Source: Mycobacterium sp. D16Q13 (GTDB lineage: Bacteria; Actinomycetota; Actinomycetes; Mycobacteriales; Mycobacteriaceae). Taken from it: a stretch of DNA of 64,000 nt. Shown here piece after piece: positions 59,606-64,000 of the stretch; the stretch's first letter is position 1; the number at the start of each line of letters is the position of its first letter. The stretch is taken from the NCBI RefSeq assembly GCF_002013375.1, contig NZ_MAEW01000022.1, positions 22,437 to 86,436 on the forward strand, in the 5' to 3' direction. The notes under the pieces are model-generated. The model saw nothing but the letters and a program-made list of their open reading frames with translations, was not told the origin of the DNA and searched no databases. A program made the position numbers and the translations under genes.

Positions 59606-59680
59606 TGGAGCCCCCGGTCAGGATTGAACTGACGACCTTCCGCTTACAAGGCGGGTGCTCTACCACTGAGCTACGGAGGC
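59606..59680 (-). tRNA. tRNA-Thr (anticodon UGU)
   Basis: The reverse strand reads GCCTCCG at the 5' end, which pairs with CGGGGGC before the discriminator U and an encoded CCA. The D arm (GTAGCTCAGTGGTAGAGCAC), the anticodon loop CTTGTAA with anticodon TGT, and the T arm GTCAG-TTCAATC-CTGAC are all intact. It decodes ACA and ACN threonine codons. An HNH nuclease gene lies just beyond its 3' end. Confidence 0.95.
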
Positions 59681-59754
59681 GATGGAACGTCGAACATCCT
59701 AGCGGTCTTCGTCGATGACATGTTTGGAGCCCACCCACGCGGCCTGGCACATCG

Positions 59755-60102
59755 CTAGCCGTTGAGCAGCAGCGCCACCAGCAGCACAACCATCACCAGC
59801 AGCAGGATGCTGAGGAATGTCGGCATATGACTCGGTGGCAGGTCGGCATCACGGCGCATGGCGTCCTGCACCCGGCGCCGCCGTCGCGCGGCGGCCATCG
59901 CCAGCACGCCACCGGTGATGACCAGCAGGATGCTTGCCACATGCCGGGCACCCGGAATCCAGAACTCCGGAACGAACTGCATGAGGGCTACCCCGCTGGC
60001 GATGAGCGCCAGCGAGGTACGCACCCAGGCCAGATATGTCCGCTCGTTGGCGAGCGTGAATCGGTAATCGGGTTCGGCGCCAACGGATTCGCCGACGCTC
60101 AC
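59755..60102 (-). CDS. DUF202 (YidH-type) membrane protein
   Basis: The 115-residue protein has three membrane segments (about residues 31-45, 54-74 and 95-113) and the DUF202 N-terminal ANERTYLAWVRTSLALIASGVAL. I chose GTG 60102, which overlaps the upstream flavoprotein stop as GTGA, rather than a GTG 18 bases earlier. DUF202 proteins are small inner-membrane proteins of unknown role. It is coupled to the flavoprotein gene. Confidence 0.82.
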   Translation of the reverse strand: MSVGESVGAEPDYRFTLANERTYLAWVRTSLALIASGVALMQFVPEFWIPGARHVASILLVITGGVLAMAAARRRRRVQDAMRRDADLPPSHMPTFLSILLLVMVVLLVALLLNG

Positions 60103-61136
60103 GAACCGTACTTCAGCCACAACGGAAGCACCTTGTTGAGGCGATCCATGAACTTCTGCAGTCCCACGCGGTGTTCACCGAAGCCCATCGGGTCAATCCG
60201 ATACTCGGGGAACGCAATTCCGGCCCCAAACAGACCGGGAGCGATGATCCCATTGGCGGCATTGCACTCCAGGTGCCCCCACTGCGGCGCAGCGGGTATT
60301 GGCCTCGGGCTGAATCCGACGGTGTAGACGGCGTAATCGCAGCTCTGGAGCAGCTCGGAGAATTCAGGGCTCTCGACCAGGCAGCGCTGCAGCCGGTCGG
60401 GCAGCACTCCGTCGATGTTCTCCCGCGCCCAGCGTGCGGCCTCCCCCTTCAAACCAGTGTCGTCGAACAGCGTCCAGTCCCCCATGTCGACCGCATAACG
60501 CAGCGGTCCGCGATAGAAGTTGATGACCTTGGCCGCCGTACCGGCCAGCAGGTTGGGCAAGGCGATCATGCTCGAATGTGACGCGCCGAACACCGCAACG
60601 GTGGCCCCCTCGAGCGGCAGCGCAGCGAGCTTCTCGGGATTGAGTGCCGCCTCGATCGGGATCTCGTTCAACCACGGGTAGTCGAGCGTCTTGGGAACCG
60701 AACCAACCGCGAGGATCACGTTCTTCGAAGTGATATCACCCGTCTCGGTCCGCACGGTCCACCGGCCGCCCTGCAGTGCCAGACCCGTCGCCGTCGTGCG
60801 CAGGGCCCTCACTTGCTCACAGAGCTGCCCGGTAATCCACACCAGCGGATCCGCCACATCGCCAAGCAGACAGGTATCCGTGGGCGCCAGATCGTTCAGC
60901 GCGAAATGCGGTGCATGGGCGAACCGGAAGGATTGCGAGCCCGTCAGGTAGTTGATGAACAGCTTGACCGACGTATTACTCGGCACGGCACGCCATTTCG
61001 TACCAAAGTCGCCTGCGGCGAACTCCGGGTCGATCCAGGCGATCGAGCCGGGCGGCACTCCGTGATCGAGGAGCTTCCCCACTGCCGCGATTCCCGCGGG
61101 GCCCGCGCCGACCACTGTCCACCCGTATTCACTCAC
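60099..61136 (-). CDS. FAD-dependent NAD(P)-binding oxidoreductase
   Basis: The 345-residue flavoprotein starts (GTG 61136) with WTVVGAGPAGIAAVGKLLDHG, an FAD-binding Rossmann motif. It has a second nucleotide-binding region at ATVAVFGASHSSMIALPNLL (residues about 190-210). It resembles FAD-NAD(P)-binding proteins related to lysine/ornithine monooxygenases or pyridine-nucleotide disulfide oxidoreductases, without a redox-active disulfide. The substrate is unknown. A possible -10 element (TATAAG on its strand, 61264-61269) lies in the 152-base region upstream. It is coupled to the DUF202 gene. Confidence 0.78.
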   Translation of the reverse strand: MSEYGWTVVGAGPAGIAAVGKLLDHGVPPGSIAWIDPEFAAGDFGTKWRAVPSNTSVKLFINYLTGSQSFRFAHAPHFALNDLAPTDTCLLGDVADPLVWITGQLCEQVRALRTTATGLALQGGRWTVRTETGDITSKNVILAVGSVPKTLDYPWLNEIPIEAALNPEKLAALPLEGATVAVFGASHSSMIALPNLLAGTAAKVINFYRGPLRYAVDMGDWTLFDDTGLKGEAARWARENIDGVLPDRLQRCLVESPEFSELLQSCDYAVYTVGFSPRPIPAAPQWGHLECNAANGIIAPGLFGAGIAFPEYRIDPMGFGEHRVGLQKFMDRLNKVLPLWLKYGS

Positions 61137-61288
61137 TGTTCTGCCCTTCTCTGCGTGAAAATCCAGGAACGCCACCGCCGATGCTTCCGGTGACTGTCTT
61201 CGATTGTTCTGCGCAAAGAAGCCCGTGAGTAGTGACTAATCCGTGAACAGCCCCAAAGTTTTACTTATAAACACAGGTAGAACGGCTA

Positions 61289-62689
61289 TCACTGTTCTGT
61301 ATTGTCCGTTTCCCAGGTACTCGGGAGCATGGGGACCACCTGCCGGGTGTCATCCGATCCGAATCGGACCGTCCCGGCGGTGTGTGCACTGGTCGCGGCG
61401 GGCGCCGTGCCTGCGAATCCCAGCTTGCCGGCACCCCTATTGGTCGCGCCGGTCTCGGTGGAGTACTCGGCCGTTGCACCCATACCGGCAGTCTCTTCCA
61501 GGTATTCGTAGCGCTGGCCTCCGATACGCGCCTTGCTCTTGCTGCGCTGTCTGCGCCGAGCCGGAGCCACCGCGGCCACACTCGCCGCCGCGGCGGCATC
61601 GATCGTGTCGACGACGGAATCCGACGATTTCGCCGTGCCCTTGGGGCCAAAGCTCACCCCGGGCGGCACCAAACCGGGTATGGCATAGGTGATCCCGCTC
61701 ATTGATGCCGGAGCGGCGGAGGAAGCCGGGGCGGTAGTGCCCTGCGTGGGAGTGGCCGGCGCCGAGCCGCCTGAAGGGGACGCGGACATCGCCGGCAGGG
61801 GCACAGCCGCCATCCCCGCCTCCGGACGGTGCACAGCCCGCAATGCTGGCCTGTCCGCAGAGGGCGCTGCCGCCGGAGCCGGAACCGCTGCCGGAGCGGG
61901 CCGAAGGTGTACCAGTGCCGCCAAACCGCTGAGCCCACTGAGAGCGGGAATGAGAAACGGCAGCAGGTACGAGGCGTAATACGGGTACCAGAGCAAGTCG
62001 TAGAGGAAAAGCATGATCACGGCGAGCACGGCAGAGGTCGCCGGGTTGAAGCCCATCTTCTCGAACCACTGCTGAAAACCCTGCAACATCTTCATGATCT
62101 GGTCCGGAGAACCCGGGACATCCGATTGGTCACTGCGGGCCTCACCGCCGGGCCCGAGAATCGGGGGTGCCGGCTGGGTCGGCGGTATCGCCGACGTCAT
62201 GGCCTCGGCGGTCGCCTGATAGGCACTCATGGTGGCCGCCGCTTGCACCCACATGCGGACGTAGTCGGCTTCGTTGAGCGCGATCGGGATGGTGTTGATT
62301 CCAAAGAAGTTCGTGCCAACCAGCACTCCGTGCGTGAGGTGGTTGATGGCGAGCTCGGCCAGGGTGGGCATGGCCGCCAGCGCGCCGCCATAGGCCGCCG
62401 CGGTTGTTTCATGTTGGGTGGCAATGACAGCGCTCTCGACAGCAGACTGCTCGAGCCAGGCCAGGTACGGCCCGTGAGCCGCTACGTACTCCGACGCGCT
62501 GGGCCCCTGCCAACTGCTTGCCTGAACTCCGGCCAAGACCTGGGTCAACTCGACGGCCGTGCGCGCGTAGTTGTCCGAGATCTCTTGCCACTGCACGGCG
62601 GCGGCGAGCACCGCGCCCGGACCGGGTCCCGCACTCAACAGCGCCGAATGCACCTCCGGCGGCTCCGCCATCCATATCGGTGCCGTCAC
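61289..62689 (-). CDS. PPE family protein, PPW-like subfamily, without an adjacent PE
   Basis: The 466-residue protein begins MTAPIWMAEPPEVHSALLSAG, with Pro-Pro-Glu at residues 10-12. The helical PPE domain contains the WxG motif SSWQGPSASEYVAAH. It continues with a hydrophobic segment (AVLAVIMLFLYDLLWYPYYAS, about residue 220) and a Pro/Ala-rich region. Near the end it has GFAGT followed 24 residues later by PMLPSTW, matching the G-F-x-G-T and P-x2-P-x2-W elements of the PPW subfamily. PPE proteins are secreted or surface proteins exported by ESX systems. No PE or ESX gene lies within the window. Confidence 0.9.
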   Translation of the reverse strand: MTAPIWMAEPPEVHSALLSAGPGPGAVLAAAVQWQEISDNYARTAVELTQVLAGVQASSWQGPSASEYVAAHGPYLAWLEQSAVESAVIATQHETTAAAYGGALAAMPTLAELAINHLTHGVLVGTNFFGINTIPIALNEADYVRMWVQAAATMSAYQATAEAMTSAIPPTQPAPPILGPGGEARSDQSDVPGSPDQIMKMLQGFQQWFEKMGFNPATSAVLAVIMLFLYDLLWYPYYASYLLPFLIPALSGLSGLAALVHLRPAPAAVPAPAAAPSADRPALRAVHRPEAGMAAVPLPAMSASPSGGSAPATPTQGTTAPASSAAPASMSGITYAIPGLVPPGVSFGPKGTAKSSDSVVDTIDAAAAASVAAVAPARRRQRSKSKARIGGQRYEYLEETAGMGATAEYSTETGATNRGAGKLGFAGTAPAATSAHTAGTVRFGSDDTRQVVPMLPSTWETDNTEQ

Positions 62690-62856
62690 ACGCCGCCTCC
62701 CTGCTGAATAGACGCAAACGGTTTCGCGTCTCCATGGGAGTAGTCGGACCCTGCGTCAGAAAGTTCCCGCACAATCAGAATCAGCGTCCGAAATCACATG
62801 TATCGTTGCGCGCCAGGAATTCCCACGTACCGTAACCGTCCCGTACAGTCGGGCCC

Positions 62857-63663
62857 ATGCCAGTCATCGATGCTCGACACCTCGACGGCGTGTCTGAGAC
62901 CGCACTGCTCACGCTGCATCAACGGGCGACCGAGGCGGCCCGGCCGGACGGCATCATTGATGACCCCATGGCCATCGCACTGCACACCAGCCTTGATTAC
63001 GATTTCCAGCATTTCGGGCGCACACACCAAGCTACCGCCTTGCGCGCCTTGATATTCGACACAGCCACGCGGGAGTATCTGACGGGGCATCCTCGTGCGA
63101 GTGTGGTGGCCTTGGCCGAGGGATTGCAGACGAGCTTCTGGCGCGTCGACAACGGCGAGCTCACCTGGATATCGGTGGATCTGGAGCCCATCGTGCGGCT
63201 GCGCCAGCAGCTGCTCCCGCGATCGGACCGGTTGCACTACTGTGCCCAATCCGCGCTCGACTATTCATGGATGGACCGGGTCGACGGCTCGGGTGGTGTG
63301 CTGATCACGGCCGAGGGCCTCTTCCAGTACCTGGAGCGCGAGCCGGTGTTCGATCTGATCACCGAGTGCGCCAAGCGTTTTCCCGATGGAAGGCTGGTTT
63401 TCGATTCTGTGCCTAAGTTCCTGAGTACGCACTCCCAGCGCGGCATGAGACTCAGCGAGCAGTACACCGTTCCACCAATGCCCTTCTCGTTCACCGCAAA
63501 TCAGTACGGAGAACTCCGCGCCATCCCCGGCATCCGCAGCGTGCGCGAGCTGCGGATGCCCGCCGGGCGTGGCAAGGTACTGCGCTGGGCCGGCCCGATG
63601 CTGTACGCACTGCCCGGTCTCGACCGGCTGCGCGCACCTCACACCGTGATCGAGTTCGGCTGA
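62857..63663 (+). CDS. Class I SAM-dependent methyltransferase (LCMT/PPM1-like)
   Basis: The 268-residue protein has the pattern of the leucine-carboxyl-methyltransferase-like family common in mycobacteria: DPMAIALH near residue 36, FDTATREYLTGHP, then VVALAEGLQTSFWRVDNGELTWISVDLEPIV and LITAEGLFQYLE. SAM binding is likely at the VVALAEGLQT loop. The methyl acceptor is unknown. It starts at ATG 62857, is divergent from the PPE gene, and ends 27 bases before a convergent metal-binding protein gene. Confidence 0.8.
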   Translation: MPVIDARHLDGVSETALLTLHQRATEAARPDGIIDDPMAIALHTSLDYDFQHFGRTHQATALRALIFDTATREYLTGHPRASVVALAEGLQTSFWRVDNGELTWISVDLEPIVRLRQQLLPRSDRLHYCAQSALDYSWMDRVDGSGGVLITAEGLFQYLEREPVFDLITECAKRFPDGRLVFDSVPKFLSTHSQRGMRLSEQYTVPPMPFSFTANQYGELRAIPGIRSVRELRMPAGRGKVLRWAGPMLYALPGLDRLRAPHTVIEFG

Positions 63664-63690
63664 AGTACTGCAGCTTTCGTCGGGTAGACG

Positions 63691-63915
63691 CTATCCGGCG
63701 GCGACGGCGAAATCACCGCCGGCACGCACAAGCGTGTCGTGAACTTCCTCCACTGACAGCACGCTGTCGGACAGAACCCGTACTGTCGACGCACCCTTGG
63801 GATCCAGATCGACGGACACCTCGCGCACCGGATCGAGTGCGGTCAGCGCCTCCGTCACTCCCATGACGCACGAGTTGCAGTGCATCCCGCTGATGGCGAA
63901 GATTTGCTCGGACAT
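63691..63915 (-). CDS. Heavy-metal-associated (HMA) domain copper-chaperone-like protein
   Basis: The 74-residue protein begins MSEQIFAISGMHCNSCVMGVTEALTALD and has the metal-binding GMHCNSC (CxxC) motif of HMA domains with a ferredoxin-like beta-alpha-beta pattern. It would bind Cu(I) or a similar ion and deliver it to a transporter. An AGGAGG site lies 9 bases before ATG 63915, which fixes the start. Its natural partner, a P-type ATPase or a CsoR-type repressor, is not in the window but may lie just beyond the right edge. Confidence 0.85.
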   Translation of the reverse strand: MSEQIFAISGMHCNSCVMGVTEALTALDPVREVSVDLDPKGASTVRVLSDSVLSVEEVHDTLVRAGGDFAVAAG

Positions 63916-64000
63916 ATCGTGTTTCCTCCTGAAATGTTTATTCACAACAGATGTGAAGGCGCGAGGCCTCCATGGCAGGGCGTTTATGCGCCCCATTTGA

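Noticed and set aside
61262..61298. AGAAC-N10-GTTCT near the end of the PPE gene as an SOS (LexA) box
   Set aside because: The mycobacterial LexA box has a 4-base spacer and TCGAAC arms; the spacing here does not fit.
1..64000. CRISPR arrays, insertion sequences, integrases or prophage modules
   Set aside because: I saw no regularly spaced direct repeats, no transposase or integrase motifs and no phage structural genes; the single HNH gene is not sufficient evidence.

Overview
The window is high-GC, densely coding DNA from a rapidly growing mycobacterium. Gene content and order point to the Mycobacteroides abscessus/chelonae group; that species-level call is inference. The evidence is a PPE protein, PhoPR with a matching PhoP box, a mycothiol-type isomerase, a CYP126-like P450 and an encapsulin/DyP pair. 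Much of the gene order, as recalled, follows the M. tuberculosis stretch around Rv0755-Rv0811: phoPR, a HIT protein, purB-cyp126, purC-ptrB, a DUF2334 protein, a flavoprotein, an MBL-fold protein, purSQ, encapsulin-DyP, pepC, purL, a CPBP protein, a sterol-carrier-like protein, purF, purM, a DUF3073 protein and YgfZ. No gap without a gene exceeds about 270 bases; the longest is 14915-15182.

Layout. Positions 1-2173 hold a partial YgfZ, a DUF3073 protein and purM. Positions 2223-16798 form an accessory block that separates purM from purF: a divergent Rieske oxygenase/dehydrogenase versus TetR/amidase cluster, a secreted lipase with a long low-complexity tail, a complete dipeptide ABC importer (dppABCD-like), an NAD-dependent epimerase and an AraC regulator with an unusual leader. 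Positions 16795-24286 hold purF, a sterol-carrier-like protein, an exported protein and a translationally coupled purL-hydrolase-CPBP protease unit. Positions 24445-32425 hold envelope proteins, the aminopeptidase PepC, the encapsulin nanocompartment operon (DyP cargo then shell), purQ/purS and an MBL-fold hydrolase.

Positions 32514-50348 hold a flavoprotein, a DUF2334 protein, a glutathione peroxidase, a sugar porter, SDR-ptrB-purC, cyp126-purB, a TetR regulator, an aminotransferase, two tandem Tat-exported esterases and purD. Positions 50381-56061 hold TetR/amidohydrolase/epoxide hydrolase, the LysR/EamA pair and the HIT protein. Positions 56033-64000 hold phoPR, a decapeptide-repeat protein, an HNH nuclease beside tRNA-Thr, a DUF202 protein, a flavoprotein, an orphan PPE, a methyltransferase and a heavy-metal-binding protein.

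Functionally, seven enzymes or subunits of de novo purine synthesis (PurF, PurD, PurL/PurQ/PurS, PurM, PurC, PurB) lie on the minus strand, scattered among unrelated genes and often coupled to a downstream peptidase, hydrolase or oxidoreductase by 4-base ATGA/GTGA overlaps. The most notable non-coding signals are a PhoP box between phoP and the decapeptide-repeat gene, two mutually exclusive hairpins over the AraC ribosome binding site, a perfect inverted repeat in front of purF, and a shared palindrome used at two convergent gene ends.
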